64,000 nt of DNA from Acidimicrobiales bacterium (GTDB lineage Bacteria; Actinomycetota; Acidimicrobiia; Acidimicrobiales; RAAP-2). Each line of letters starts with the position of its first letter. Position 1 is the stretch's first letter. Where the stretch lies: the NCBI GenBank assembly GCA_017883135.1, contig JADGOE010000005.1:1-64000 (forward strand), in the 5' to 3' direction. Of this stretch, positions 27,433-37,046 are shown one piece after another. The position numbers and the translations under genes were made by a program. Below the pieces are notes generated by a model, which saw nothing but the letters and a program-made list of their open reading frames with translations, searched no databases and was not told the origin of the DNA.

Positions 27433-27863
27433 AGAAACACGCCGAGGCAGAGGGCTGCCACCGAGGCCACCGCCCCGATCGTCCCCCAGATGGCCAGTCC
27501 CCGCTTGGACGTGGACCGTTGGTGGAGGAACACCGCCACCCCGGTGATGACCACCACGGTGATCTTGATCATCAGGACGGTCTTCCACGCCGACGAGGCG
27601 TCCTTGACCGTCAACGCAGCGATGTTCCAGAACCCGGTGACCACCAGCAGGGCGTAGGCGGGCCACAGCAGTCGGCCGAAGGCCCGGGCCACCTTCTTCG
27701 GGGCGTCCACCCCGAAGGTGCGGACGGTCGGGAGGAGCCCCAACACCGTGAACTGCCCACCCACCCAGATGGTGGCGGCCAGCACGTGGAGGATCAGCCG
27801 GAAGCCACCGAGCCCGGCGGCCAACGACGGCGCGTCGCTACCCGTGAGCGTGAGTACGTGCAT
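27423..27863 (-). CDS. CopD-like four-helix membrane protein
   Basis: A 146-residue protein with four membrane helices. FRLILHVLAATIWVGGQFTV, containing a His and the IWVG motif, resembles the first helix of CopD/DUF2269-type proteins. Later segments are PAYALLVVTGFWN, MIKITVVVITGVAVFLHQ and IWGTIGAVASVAALCLGVFL. Members are linked to copper handling or are of unknown function; the assignment is by pattern only. It lies 12 nt downstream of the crotonase gene, so it may be the last gene of that transcript. Confidence 0.6.
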   Translation of the reverse strand: MHVLTLTGSDAPSLAAGLGGFRLILHVLAATIWVGGQFTVLGLLPTVRTFGVDAPKKVARAFGRLLWPAYALLVVTGFWNIAALTVKDASSAWKTVLMIKITVVVITGVAVFLHQRSTSKRGLAIWGTIGAVASVAALCLGVFLAG

Positions 27864-27875
27864 GCCGTCCGACGC

Positions 27876-28646
27876 CTATTTGCCGGACCAGTTGGGCTTG
27901 CGCTTCTCCGCGAACGCAATCGGACCCTCCATGGCGTCGGCCGAACCGAACACCTCGGGCATCGCCGCGTTGTTGATCGCCCATCCCTCGGCGTCGGGGA
28001 GCTCGCCGGCCAGCTTCATCACCCGCTTGGAGGCGCGGACGGCCAATGGGGCGTTCTCCGCGATGGTGCCGGCCAGAGCCAGCGCTTCGTCCATCAGCTT
28101 GTCCGCCGGAACCACCCGGTTGATCAACCCGAGGGCGAGGGCCCGCTGGGCGTCGATCGGTTCACCGGTCAGGGCCAATTCGAGGGCGATTGCCGGGGGG
28201 ATGCGCTTGGGGAGCCGGATCAGCCCGCCGGCACCGGCCATGAGCCCCCGTTTGACCTCGGGGATCCCGAACTTGGCGCCTTCGACGGCGACCACCAGGT
28301 CGCACGAGAGCATGATCTCGCACCCACCGGCCAGGGCGGAGCCGTTGACCGCGGCGATCAACGGCTTGGAGAAGTCGCGCTGGGCGATGCCGCCGAAGCC
28401 GCCGCTGGCCCCCATGATGTCGCCCGCCTCGCCGGCGGCGAACGCCTTGAGGTCCATGCCGGCGCTGAACGCCTTGTCGCCGGCGCCGGTGACGATCACC
28501 ACCCAGCAGTCGTCGTCGCCCTCGAGGTCGTCGAAGGCCGCGGAGAACCCGCGTGAGACGGCACCGTTGACGGCGTTGCGGGCCTCGGGTCGATTGATGG
28601 TGAGGATCTCGATGTGACCCCGGCGTTCACGAAGCAGTTCGGACAT
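27876..28646 (-). CDS. Enoyl-CoA hydratase/isomerase family protein (crotonase)
   Basis: A 256-residue crotonase. It has INRPEARNAVNG near the start, the oxyanion-hole segments GDKAFSAGMDLKAF and AAVNGSALAGGCEIMLSCD, the position of the first catalytic Glu in FGIPEVKRGL, and the C-terminal FAEKRKPNWSG that is nearly invariant in this family. It acts on acyl-CoA intermediates of fatty-acid or sterol side-chain degradation; the exact substrate is open. GGGAG precedes the ATG. The upstream thiolase-like gene ends 20 nt away, giving a two- or three-gene operon. Confidence 0.85.
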   Translation of the reverse strand: MSELLRERRGHIEILTINRPEARNAVNGAVSRGFSAAFDDLEGDDDCWVVIVTGAGDKAFSAGMDLKAFAAGEAGDIMGASGGFGGIAQRDFSKPLIAAVNGSALAGGCEIMLSCDLVVAVEGAKFGIPEVKRGLMAGAGGLIRLPKRIPPAIALELALTGEPIDAQRALALGLINRVVPADKLMDEALALAGTIAENAPLAVRASKRVMKLAGELPDAEGWAINNAAMPEVFGSADAMEGPIAFAEKRKPNWSGK

Positions 28647-28666
28647 GACGTTCTCCCAGTGCGCTG

Positions 28667-30220
28667 TCAGCTGTTGGCCAGACGGTAGCGCGGCTGGCCG
28701 GCCTGAACGACCACCGGCCCGCCGATCAGGCTCGGCGAGTCGAGCAGGCCCATGGAGGCGGTGACCTCTCCGTCGGCCGGGGCCACGGCCATGTGGTGCC
28801 CGTCGGGGAGGCGGGCGATCAACGGTGCATCGGTCGGCGAGCCGTCAGCATCGCGGATCACGGTGGCGGCCACCACGGTGGCATCCGTGCGTTCGTCGAC
28901 GCCGAGGGCAACCTCCACCGCCGAGGCGTCGATCTGCGACTGGGCCGTTGTGGTGTCGCCGCGGTGGAACCCGCCTGGTGGCGGGGTGGACCCGTAGATG
29001 CCGAGGGCGTGCTTGGTGACGAACCACCCGAGCCCGGTGGTCATGGCCAATCGGGGTCGTGACCCGGACGCGGACGGCGGCTGCCCCGTGGATTCGCGGA
29101 GCAAGTCGGTCGCCGTGGCGATGGCGTGGGTGGTGTAGTTGTTGCCCGGTCCCCCGAAGTAGGGGAGCCCGCCGGTGACGGTCAGGCCACGGGAGTCGTC
29201 GTCGGCGATGCCCAGCGCGTCGAGGGCCAGCTCGACGGCCGCGGGGAAGCACGAGTAGAGGTCGAGGATCTCGATGTCGTCGATGCCGAAGGCCGCCCCG
29301 CCACCGGCAGCCGATGCGGAGTCGAAGAGGGCCCGCCCCGCGGCGGCGATGGCCGGCGAGCGGCCGGGGTCGGGCCGCGCCGCGGGGAACCGCACGTCGA
29401 CCGCCTCGGCTCCGGACCAGATGAACACGGCGCGGTCGGCCACCCCGGCCCTCCGCGCCGCGGCGAGGGAGCACACCACCAGCGCGGCACCCTGGTCCGA
29501 CCCCAGGAAGGCGGTCATCAGCTTGGTGTACGGCTCGGCGACGATGCGGTTGGCGGGTGCCGGGGTGGCGATCGACTCGGCGCTGCGGGGCTCGGGGAAC
29601 CAGGCGAACGGGTGCCGGGAGGCCACCTCGGTGAACGGTGCGAGGAGCCGGCCCATCGCCAGGCGGTGCTCGGACGCGTGGTGGCCGGCTCGGGCGGCCA
29701 CCACGTTCTCGAACAGCGGATAGATGTGGACCGGAGCCATGAGGCCGATGGCCGATTCGCCCGGACCGATACCTGGCAGGCCGTCGCCCACGACGGGGTC
29801 GGGCGGCAGATCGGTGGCGCCGAGTTCGCGGGCCAGGCCGGCCGCACGGCGGTCGCGCGAGGAGCGGATGGCCTCGGCGCCGGCGATCACCGTGGTCGAC
29901 AGCGTGCCGGCGACGATGTCGGTGGCGGCACGGTTGACCAGCCACTGCGGTGTGTTCCCTCCGACGGTGCTGACCTCGCAGCGGGTCTCGATGCCGAGCC
30001 GCCGGGCCAGCTCGGTGGCCGGAGCCGGGCCGGTACGGCCCAGGACGTCGACGACCGACAGGCGATCGACCCGGTCACGGAGGAGGGGGGCGTGGGCGAG
30101 GGCCTCCTCACATGCCCGCTCCATCAGGTCCACCGGGTTCACCAGACGGGTGCGCTCGATGGCCTGGCCCGACGAGATGACCACGGGGGTGCGTTCGGGG
30201 TCGTTGGCGGTCGTGGTCAT
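28667..30220 (-). CDS. SCPx-like thiolase family protein (acetyl-CoA acetyltransferase)
   Basis: A 517-residue protein of the long thiolase-like family found with sterol and lipid degradation genes. The N-terminal part has STVGGNTPQWLVN in place of the classic Cys-containing segment, then the AGAEA stretch, ILDLYSCFPAAVELALDALG, and GGLPYFGGPGNNYTTHAIAT equivalent to the GHP-type segment. The C-terminal 100 residues form an OB-like extension. Some relatives act in side-chain cleavage, others have no proven thiolysis; the first nucleophile is not obvious here. ATG 30220 is chosen; it overlaps the stop of an 8-codon frame (30243-30217). Confidence 0.72.
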   Translation of the reverse strand: MTTTANDPERTPVVISSGQAIERTRLVNPVDLMERACEEALAHAPLLRDRVDRLSVVDVLGRTGPAPATELARRLGIETRCEVSTVGGNTPQWLVNRAATDIVAGTLSTTVIAGAEAIRSSRDRRAAGLARELGATDLPPDPVVGDGLPGIGPGESAIGLMAPVHIYPLFENVVAARAGHHASEHRLAMGRLLAPFTEVASRHPFAWFPEPRSAESIATPAPANRIVAEPYTKLMTAFLGSDQGAALVVCSLAAARRAGVADRAVFIWSGAEAVDVRFPAARPDPGRSPAIAAAGRALFDSASAAGGGAAFGIDDIEILDLYSCFPAAVELALDALGIADDDSRGLTVTGGLPYFGGPGNNYTTHAIATATDLLRESTGQPPSASGSRPRLAMTTGLGWFVTKHALGIYGSTPPPGGFHRGDTTTAQSQIDASAVEVALGVDERTDATVVAATVIRDADGSPTDAPLIARLPDGHHMAVAPADGEVTASMGLLDSPSLIGGPVVVQAGQPRYRLANS

Positions 30221-30401
30221 TGGGTGGAGGTGGACGGGGACATGCCCGGGGGCGCAAGCTACCATCGCCTCCCGGTGGGGCACGCTGCGGGGGACGAGCA
30301 CGCCCGCACGGAGCTGGACGGGTCCAGGCACGGAGCCGGACGGGCCAGGCAGGGAGCCGGACGGAAAGGTAGGGACGTTGTCCTCACAGGGAGAGTCGGA
30401 G

Positions 30402-31886
30402 ATGACCGGTCGGGACGATGGCCGTCGGCTGCCCGACGAGTTCCTCTTCGGGGTGGCCACCGCCGGCTTCCAGGTCGAGGGCGGCTACAACGGACCTGGG
30501 CAGCCGGCCAACAATTGGCTGGCCTGGGAACAGGCGGGGCGGGTGCAGCCGTCGGGCAACGCGGTGGGCTTCTGGGATCGGCCGGAGGAGGCGTTGGACC
30601 GGGCTGCCGCCCTCGGCTGCAACAGCTTCCGGTTGGGGGTCGAGTGGGCCCGGGTGTTCCCCGACGACCGGGGTGTCGACCGGGCTGCACTCGACAGGTA
30701 CGTCACCATCGTGGGCGAGTGCGCCGACCGGGGGCTCGATCCGCTGGTGACGCTGCACCACTTCACCAATCCGGCCTGGCTGGGGGAGGACTTCTGGCTC
30801 CGGCCCGATGCACCCGACCGCTATCGGGGGTGGGTGGAGATCGTCGTCGAGGCGTTGTCGTCCTCGGTGCGCAACTGGGTGACCGTCAACGAGATCAATG
30901 TGATGGCCATCGGGTCCTGGATGATGGGCATGTTCCCGCCGGGACGGTATCTCGCCTTCGACGACGCGGCCATCGCCCTCGACAATCTGCTCACCGCCCA
31001 TGTCCTCGGATATGAGGCCGTCCACCGGGTGCGCGCCGACGCGGTGGTCACCACCAACAACACCTGCCTCAGCGTCTACGGGTACGACCGGATGCTCACC
31101 GACCTCCTGCTGGCCCGCAGCGCGGGGGTCGAGCGGGGCGACGTGGACCACTGGATCCGCGAGCGCCGGGCGCAGCACGACTCCCTGCTCCCGCCGAACG
31201 GGGCGGGGGAGCGACTGGTCCGCGCCATCACCGCGGCGCGACCGCCGTACGGACCTTCCGCGGGTCGGCGGTCGGGTCGAGGCGGCCGGGGCCCCCCTCC
31301 CCTCCCCCGCAGGGCTCTGGACGCCGTCTATGACAGCCCGCACGAGCGCACGCTCGATGTGCTGGGCATCGATTACTACGACCCGATGGTCGCCCGCCAC
31401 TTCCGCCTGCCGGGCCACCGCACCGCCGGGGGCCGGAGCCCGATGCCTAGTCGTGAGCTGTGGGACGACCCACCGGACCCGGGCGGCCTGGCCCGATGGC
31501 TGGGTATGCAGCATGCGCTGGCCCCGGGCCTCCCGCTCTGGGTGGTCGAGAACGGACTGTGCAACCGGGTCCGCCGGGGACGCTCCTTTGCCCGCCTCGA
31601 CGGCTGGGACCGTCCCCGCTATTTGCGGGAGAACATCGCCGCGATGATGGAGGCGGTCGACGGCGGTGTTCCGGTGACCGGGTACTGGCACTGGTCGCTG
31701 GTCGACAACTACGAGTGGGGATCGTATGAGCCCCGCTTCGGTCTGTACGGCGTCGACCGCGATCGCGGAGCGCGCGGGATGCGGTGGCTCGAGACCGACT
31801 CGATGGGAGACGACGCCGCCGGGGCCTACCGGCGCATCATCGCCGGCCTGCGGGCCGGCGACAGGTCGGTGCTCGAGCCGGACTGA
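30402..31886 (+). CDS. Family 1 glycoside hydrolase
   Basis: A 494-residue TIM-barrel hydrolase. Start of the family pattern: FLFGVATAGFQVEGGY. The acid/base Glu is in WVTVNEINV (usually NEP) and the nucleophile Glu is in LWVVENGL. SLVDNYEWGSYEPRFGLYGVD near the end is typical of GH1. Unusual is an Arg/Gly/Pro-rich insert (about residues 284-304) before DAVYDSPHERTLDVLG. ATG 30402 follows AGGGAG. Substrate is unknown; related actinobacterial proteins are annotated as beta-glucosidases. It is a single gene reading against its neighbours. Confidence 0.85.
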   Translation: MTGRDDGRRLPDEFLFGVATAGFQVEGGYNGPGQPANNWLAWEQAGRVQPSGNAVGFWDRPEEALDRAAALGCNSFRLGVEWARVFPDDRGVDRAALDRYVTIVGECADRGLDPLVTLHHFTNPAWLGEDFWLRPDAPDRYRGWVEIVVEALSSSVRNWVTVNEINVMAIGSWMMGMFPPGRYLAFDDAAIALDNLLTAHVLGYEAVHRVRADAVVTTNNTCLSVYGYDRMLTDLLLARSAGVERGDVDHWIRERRAQHDSLLPPNGAGERLVRAITAARPPYGPSAGRRSGRGGRGPPPLPRRALDAVYDSPHERTLDVLGIDYYDPMVARHFRLPGHRTAGGRSPMPSRELWDDPPDPGGLARWLGMQHALAPGLPLWVVENGLCNRVRRGRSFARLDGWDRPRYLRENIAAMMEAVDGGVPVTGYWHWSLVDNYEWGSYEPRFGLYGVDRDRGARGMRWLETDSMGDDAAGAYRRIIAGLRAGDRSVLEPD

Positions 31887-31959
31887 TCGGCCTGGTCGCA
31901 CTTGGTCCGAGGACTCGCCGAACCGCCCCTTCGAGCTCCTCGCAGCGCTGCCTGCGCTC

Positions 31960-32931
31960 TCAGCCCCCGGCAGGACGGGCGAGGCCGGCGAGTACCTGCT
32001 CCGCCTGCTCCACGATCTGGGTGACCAGGCTGGAGGCCGGTATCAGGGTCTGGACGGCCCCCACCCCCTGGCCGGTGGGGTAGCACTCGCGCTCGGGGTC
32101 GATGTCGGGCGTGTCCTCGCCGCCCCCCAGGTGGAAGACGCCGTCCTCCATCGAGCGGGCGAGCTGGCCCGGAAACGGTCTCAGCTCCCCGGGGTGCTCG
32201 TCGAAGAACGTCGTGTACCGGTTGCGCAGGACCCGCATGGTCTTACCGGAGAAGGCGCGGCTGATGGTGGTCCCGTCCTCTCCGGCCCTGATCAGGGCGT
32301 CCTTGAAGCCGGCCACGCCTCGGGCTTCGGGCGTGGCGATGAACCGCGTCCCCATCCATACCCCGTCGGCTCCCAGGGCGAGGGCCGCGGCCAGGCCCCT
32401 GCCGTCGAAGATCCCCCCGGCGGCCACCACGGGGATCTGGCTGCCCACGGCGTCGACGATCTGGGGAACCAGGGGCATGGTGGCCACCATGCCGGTGTGC
32501 CCCCCGGCCTCGGTTCCCTGGGCAACCACCAGGTCGCATCCGGCATCGAGGGCCCGCCGGGCGTGGTCGACCTTGCCGCACATGTTGACGACCAGGACGT
32601 CGTGGCGGTGACAGAGGTCCACCACTTCGGCGGGCACCCCCAGCCCGGCCACGAAGACCGTGGCACCGCCCCGGATGATCTTCTCCACCTGGCCGACCAG
32701 GTCACCGGGCATGGCAGTGAGCAGGTCGACACCGAACGGTTTGTCGGTGGCCGCGCGCACCTCGGCGATCTCCTCCACCATGCGCTGGTCACCCATGGTG
32801 GACGCGCCCAGGCAGCCGAATCCCCCTGCCTTCGAGACGGCGGTGACCAACGGCGCGTAGGAGACGCCACCCATGCCGGCCAACATCACCGGATGCTCGA
32901 CGCCCAGGATTTCGGTGAGTCTGGTCTTCAC
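31960..32931 (-). CDS. Nitronate monooxygenase / 2-nitropropane dioxygenase family flavoprotein
   Basis: A 323-residue FMN-dependent TIM-barrel enzyme. LGVEHPVMLAGMGGVSYAPL at the start, VVAQGTEAGGHTG with the catalytic-region His, PVVAAGGIFDGRGLAAALALGADGVWMGTRFIAT for phosphate binding, and the C-terminal helix are all present. The enzyme oxidises nitronates; many actinobacterial homologues lie in lipid-catabolism clusters and their substrate is unknown. GTG 32931 follows AAGGAGAAGG. It is followed by an exporter gene after 87 nt. Confidence 0.87.
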   Translation of the reverse strand: MKTRLTEILGVEHPVMLAGMGGVSYAPLVTAVSKAGGFGCLGASTMGDQRMVEEIAEVRAATDKPFGVDLLTAMPGDLVGQVEKIIRGGATVFVAGLGVPAEVVDLCHRHDVLVVNMCGKVDHARRALDAGCDLVVAQGTEAGGHTGMVATMPLVPQIVDAVGSQIPVVAAGGIFDGRGLAAALALGADGVWMGTRFIATPEARGVAGFKDALIRAGEDGTTISRAFSGKTMRVLRNRYTTFFDEHPGELRPFPGQLARSMEDGVFHLGGGEDTPDIDPERECYPTGQGVGAVQTLIPASSLVTQIVEQAEQVLAGLARPAGG

Positions 32932-33018
32932 GGCCTTCTCCTTGGCTGGTCGACAGATCCGGTGGCACTACGATCCGGCGGCCTCACGGCGGGCCTGTTC
33001 ATCGCGGCAGCAGACCGG

Positions 33019-34641
33019 CTATCCCGCAGGGGCAGCCGCTGGGACCTCCGATGTCGGGGTGGCCCTCGGGCCCGACGCCTCCTCCACCGAGCGATCGTCG
33101 GTGGTCGGCTCAGAGGGTGTGATGCTCGGGACGAAGTCGCGTTGGCGGACCAAGGCGAGGCATCCGGCTGCTCCGATGGTGGCGATGACCGTGGCAATGG
33201 CCATGAGGTGATTGAAGCTGGTGGTGAAGCCCACCTGATAGGCGCCGACCAGCGCGTGGCGGGCGGCGGGCAACGGGATCGACGCGGCGGCCTGGCGCAC
33301 GCCGCCTCCCGAGATCGCCTCGTTCAGTCGGGACCCGCCGTGGGCCAGGATCTGGCGGCCCATAGGCGTCGCGGCAAGCGTGCTCAGCGTGGTGCTGCGG
33401 ATCTGGCTGAGGAAGACGACGCCCAGTCCGGCAATGCCGGTGGCGATCCCGACCTGACGAAAGGTGCTCGCCGAGCCCGAGGACATGCCACTCCGTTCGG
33501 GCGGGATCACCGACACGGTGACCGAGGCCAGCACCGGGTTGGTGATCCCGACCCCGATGCCGGCGATGATGAAACCCGGCAGCAGCACCGTCCACATGGA
33601 GTTCGCCTGGACGTGGGTCATCAGGCTGCAGCCGAAGGCCACCAGAAAGAGGCCCAAGCCCAGCAGGTAACGCGACTGGACGCGGACCGTCAGCTTTCCG
33701 GCGATCGGCGCTGCCACGAACGCCAGCATGGTCACGGGCAGGAATCGCAGACCGGCGGCAAAGGGGCTGTATCCGAGGACCTCTTGGAGATAGAGGGTCA
33801 GGTAGAGGAACATGGCGAAGATGGAAGCGGAGAGCGTGAAGGAACCGAGGGACACCCCGACCATGGCCGGTCGTTTGAACAGCGAGAGATCGAGCATCGG
33901 GTCTTCCTGACGCCATTCGGCGACCAGGAAGACAGCCATGGAGACGGCCGACCCCACCAGCATCCCCACGATGAAGTGGCTGCTCCAACCCTTGGCATTG
34001 CCCTGCACCAGGGCGAACACCAGCATGAACAGGGACGCAGAAAAGGAGACGAACCCGATCCAGTCGATCCGCCGGGTGCTCGGGTCCTTGGCGGCCTTCA
34101 CCTTGGCCATCGTGATCACGACGGCGACCACGCCGATCGGGAGATTGATGAAGAAGATCCACCGCCACCCGATGCCACTGGTGATGGCGCCACCGACCAG
34201 GGGACCCACGGCGACTGCGCCCCCGACCACGGCTCCGTAGACACCGATGGCCGTACCCCGCTCCCTGCCGGAGAACGCCTGGGCGATCAGGGCCAGCGAG
34301 GTGGCGAACATGATGGCCCCGCCCACGCCCTGGGCGCCCCGTGACAGGTTGAGCATCAGTGCCGAGGTGGACAGCCCACAGAGGAGGGACGAGGCCGTAA
34401 AGACGGTGAGGCCGATGGCGAACACCCCGCGCCGGCCGAACATGTCGCCGATCACTCCGGCAGTGAGGAGGAAGGCGGCCAGGGTGAGCGAGTAGGCATC
34501 CACCACCCACTGGAGATCGGCAAACGACGCGTGGAGCGATTGTTGGATATCGGGAAGAGCGACGTTGACCACCGTGATGTCCAACAGGAGCATGAAGGTC
34601 CCGGTGCACACTGCGATGAGCGTCCACCACTTGCGGTCCAT
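33019..34641 (-). CDS. DHA2-family MFS multidrug exporter
   Basis: A 540-residue transporter with 14 predicted membrane helices. Motif A-like loop GDMFGRRGVFAIG, motif D1 LDITVVNVALPDIQ, WVVDAYSLTLAAF, and the antiporter motif C region AVVGGAVAVGPLVGGAI are typical of EmrB/QacA. The cytoplasmic tail is Pro/Ser rich. It would export a hydrophobic compound by proton antiport. GGGGGTGA precedes the ATG. No dedicated regulator lies beside it; the nearest upstream gene is the PLP enzyme. Confidence 0.87.
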   Translation of the reverse strand: MDRKWWTLIAVCTGTFMLLLDITVVNVALPDIQQSLHASFADLQWVVDAYSLTLAAFLLTAGVIGDMFGRRGVFAIGLTVFTASSLLCGLSTSALMLNLSRGAQGVGGAIMFATSLALIAQAFSGRERGTAIGVYGAVVGGAVAVGPLVGGAITSGIGWRWIFFINLPIGVVAVVITMAKVKAAKDPSTRRIDWIGFVSFSASLFMLVFALVQGNAKGWSSHFIVGMLVGSAVSMAVFLVAEWRQEDPMLDLSLFKRPAMVGVSLGSFTLSASIFAMFLYLTLYLQEVLGYSPFAAGLRFLPVTMLAFVAAPIAGKLTVRVQSRYLLGLGLFLVAFGCSLMTHVQANSMWTVLLPGFIIAGIGVGITNPVLASVTVSVIPPERSGMSSGSASTFRQVGIATGIAGLGVVFLSQIRSTTLSTLAATPMGRQILAHGGSRLNEAISGGGVRQAAASIPLPAARHALVGAYQVGFTTSFNHLMAIATVIATIGAAGCLALVRQRDFVPSITPSEPTTDDRSVEEASGPRATPTSEVPAAAPAG

Positions 34642-34882
34642 CAGGTCACCCCCATCTTCAGCGGTCGTTGTCCTGCCGTGGTTTCTGACGGCGCCGTTGC
34701 CTCGATGGCGACGGTCCGTCCCTGGGGCGGGCGATGACGACAGACCCGATCGGGATCGGCCACGCCTGCCCGACTGTTGAGCCTGGACCCTCTCCCATCA
34801 ACCGGAACGATTCCGGAGAGGAGCCCGACATCGCATGTATAGACGATGGTGCCGCCTGTGGGCAATGGTCGGAACGGTGCAG

Positions 34883-36181
34883 TCAGATCGTGCCGTAGGT
34901 AGCGCGGCGGTCCTCGGCCTGCGCCCCCGAAACGAGTAGCTCGCCGGCCACTGCGGCCAGATCGGTGACCAGTTGCTCGGTGACGGCACCGTGCCCGGCA
35001 TGGACCGTGGCGTGCAGGCTGTCCGGTGGGGACTGGCGGTCGAAGAACCATCCTCCGCGTTCGGCGAGCGCATCGCCCAGGGCGAACGTGTCAGGACCAG
35101 TGGCGTCGAGTTCGCCTCCGAAGGCGAACACGGTGGCGTCCGGAGCACCTCGGAGGGCCAGTCCCGGGGCGCCCTCGATGGCCGACTTGATCGCGGTGGC
35201 GGCCTGGTGGGCATCCTCGGCGAGCGCGAGGTAGCCATCCTCACCCAGGTAGTGGAGCACGGCCCAACCCGCGGCGATCGGCCCGGCGGGTCGCGTCCCG
35301 GCCATCGAGGGCGAACCGTAGAGCCCGCCCAACCAGTTGGTGGTGATGAACGGCTGCAGGCCGGCCAAGGCCCGGTTCCTGTAGAGGATGACCGAGACTC
35401 CCTTGGAGGCATAGCCGTACTTGTGGAGGTCGGCGGATATCGAGGTGACCCCGGGTACGGCGAGGTCCCACGGCTTGGCCAGATGGCCCAGGCGACCGAG
35501 GAACGGCAGGATGAAGCCGCCCAGGCAGGCGTCGACGTGGCAGAGGATGCCACGGTCTGCGGCCAGCGCGGCCAGGTCGACGATGGGGTCGATGATCCCC
35601 TGGGGGTAGGACGGCGCCGACCCGACGACGAGCACCGTGTCGTCGTCCACCGCGTCGGCCATGGCATCGACGTCGGCGGAGAAGTCGGCTCGGACCGGAA
35701 TCCGGCGTGACTCGACGTCGAAGTAGTGGGACGCCTTCTCGAACGCGGCGTGGGCGCTGGTGGCCAGCACCATGTTGGGGCGCCCAGTGCCCCGTTCGGA
35801 CCGACCCCAGTCGCGGGCGGTCTTGGTCGCCTGCAACAGCGACTCGGTGCCGCCCGACGTGAGAAAGCCGCTGACCCCTCGCCGCTCGTCGCTCGGCATG
35901 CGGTCGGCCCCGAGCAGCCCGGCGGTGATGGTCACGATGTCGTGCTGCATCCAACCCAGGCTAGGGAAGACCATGGTGTTCAGTGCGTTTTCGGCCGGGT
36001 ACAGGTTGGCCGCTCGCTTGAGCAGATCGAGGACGTCATCCCCGGCGGTGTAGACGAGGCTGAAGACACGCCCGCCCCGCCAGTCGCGGTCCTCGACCCG
36101 TAGCTCGTGCATCCGGTCGAGGACCGCGTCCGCATCGAGACCGTGGGCCGGCAGCCTGTTGTCGGGGAACCCGTCGGCCAT
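34883..36181 (-). CDS. PLP-dependent lyase/decarboxylase, sphingosine-1-phosphate-lyase-like
   Basis: A 432-residue fold-type I PLP enzyme. SGGTESLLQATKTAR forms the cofactor phosphate cup, CHVDACLGGF contains the Asp that pairs with the pyridine nitrogen, and SADLHKYGYASKG contains the Schiff-base Lys. This pattern fits group II decarboxylases and S1P lyases. The natural substrate is unknown; eukaryote-like sphingolipid metabolism is not otherwise indicated in the window. ATG 36181 lies 6 nt after TAGGAT, consistent with leaderless expression. Confidence 0.8.
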   Translation of the reverse strand: MADGFPDNRLPAHGLDADAVLDRMHELRVEDRDWRGGRVFSLVYTAGDDVLDLLKRAANLYPAENALNTMVFPSLGWMQHDIVTITAGLLGADRMPSDERRGVSGFLTSGGTESLLQATKTARDWGRSERGTGRPNMVLATSAHAAFEKASHYFDVESRRIPVRADFSADVDAMADAVDDDTVLVVGSAPSYPQGIIDPIVDLAALAADRGILCHVDACLGGFILPFLGRLGHLAKPWDLAVPGVTSISADLHKYGYASKGVSVILYRNRALAGLQPFITTNWLGGLYGSPSMAGTRPAGPIAAGWAVLHYLGEDGYLALAEDAHQAATAIKSAIEGAPGLALRGAPDATVFAFGGELDATGPDTFALGDALAERGGWFFDRQSPPDSLHATVHAGHGAVTEQLVTDLAAVAGELLVSGAQAEDRRATYGTI

Positions 36182-36193
36182 GGGGGCATCCTA
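36182..36193 (-). promoter_or_regulatory. Leaderless promoter of the PLP enzyme
   Basis: Minus-strand TAGGAT (36193-36188), then GCCCCC, then ATG 36181; no Shine-Dalgarno is present. Confidence 0.45.
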
Positions 36194-36251
36194 GTGACCG
36201 GGGCTGCGGGCGGCGGGGGCTCGGGGGCTGCGGCCCTGCAGGCGTCCTGGC

Positions 36252-37046
36252 TCAGGTGATGTCGCGCCGGGTGAGGATGATCGAGCCGACGCCGGCGAAG
36301 AGCAGGCCGTAGGCCAGCATCAACAAGGTGCCCTGCCACCAGTTGAACAGGCCGAAGTCGACGGCCCGGCCCCGGGTCAGGTTCGAGGCGGCAGTGGCCG
36401 CGCCGGTCGGGACCCACTTCTCTGCGCTGTGGACCAGCTGCACCAGGATGCCCTCGAGGATGATGAACCACCCGAGGGTCACGATGATCGCCGCCACCTG
36501 GTTGGTCAGGAGCGAACCGATGCCCACTCCGAGGATGGCGAAGAGCGCGAAGACCAGGATCATTCCCGGAGCCACCGCCGGCAGCTGGTGGATCATGTCG
36601 GAGAACGACCCGCCCCGGGCAGAAAGGGTCAGCCCGCCACCGATGACGGTGGCCGCCAACATGATGACCGCGAGGCCGGCGCCGAGGAGGGCCGAGGTGA
36701 TCAGCTTGCCGGCCACGAACCTGGGCCGGTGCGGTGTCACGAGGAACGAGGTGGTGACCGTCTTGTGCCGGAACTCGGTGGTGATGCAGAGCACGCCGAG
36801 CAACAGGGCCAGGATGTAGCCCTGAAATCCCGATCCCACCAGGTTGCGGAGTTGCTGGGCGGTGTGGGGCACGGTGTAGCCCGGCGACACGAATGCACCG
36901 CCGCCGTTCGGCCCGTTCCGCCCGTCGTGGCTCAAGAAGATGACCAGGATCAGCAAGCCGTTGATGACCAAGGCGATGCCGGTCAGCACCCACGGGACCG
37001 CGGTGGTTCGCATCTTCAGCCACTCCGACCGGACGAGGGCGATCAC
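36252..37046 (-). CDS. ABC-2 type exporter permease
   Basis: A 264-residue membrane protein with six hydrophobic segments. LVRSEWLKMRTT at the start and the EFRHKTVTTSFLVTPHR loop are typical of the ABC2_membrane permeases that pair with a single ATPase. GTG 37046 overlaps the ATPase stop (GTGA). The substrate is not predictable; lantibiotic-type immunity or drug exporters have this form. Confidence 0.82.
   Translation of the reverse strand: MIALVRSEWLKMRTTAVPWVLTGIALVINGLLILVIFLSHDGRNGPNGGGAFVSPGYTVPHTAQQLRNLVGSGFQGYILALLLGVLCITTEFRHKTVTTSFLVTPHRPRFVAGKLITSALLGAGLAVIMLAATVIGGGLTLSARGGSFSDMIHQLPAVAPGMILVFALFAILGVGIGSLLTNQVAAIIVTLGWFIILEGILVQLVHSAEKWVPTGAATAASNLTRGRAVDFGLFNWWQGTLLMLAYGLLFAGVGSIILTRRDIT

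Noticed and set aside
31250-31320. Possible double frameshift in the GH1 gene
   Set aside because: The Arg/Gly/Pro-rich insert looked like a shifted stretch, but the frame is continuous and no neighbouring frame gives a better GH1 match; left as an unusual insert.
31726-34344. 872-codon plus-strand frame across the nitronate monooxygenase and MFS genes
   Set aside because: Asp/Gly/His-rich shadow of the real minus-strand genes.
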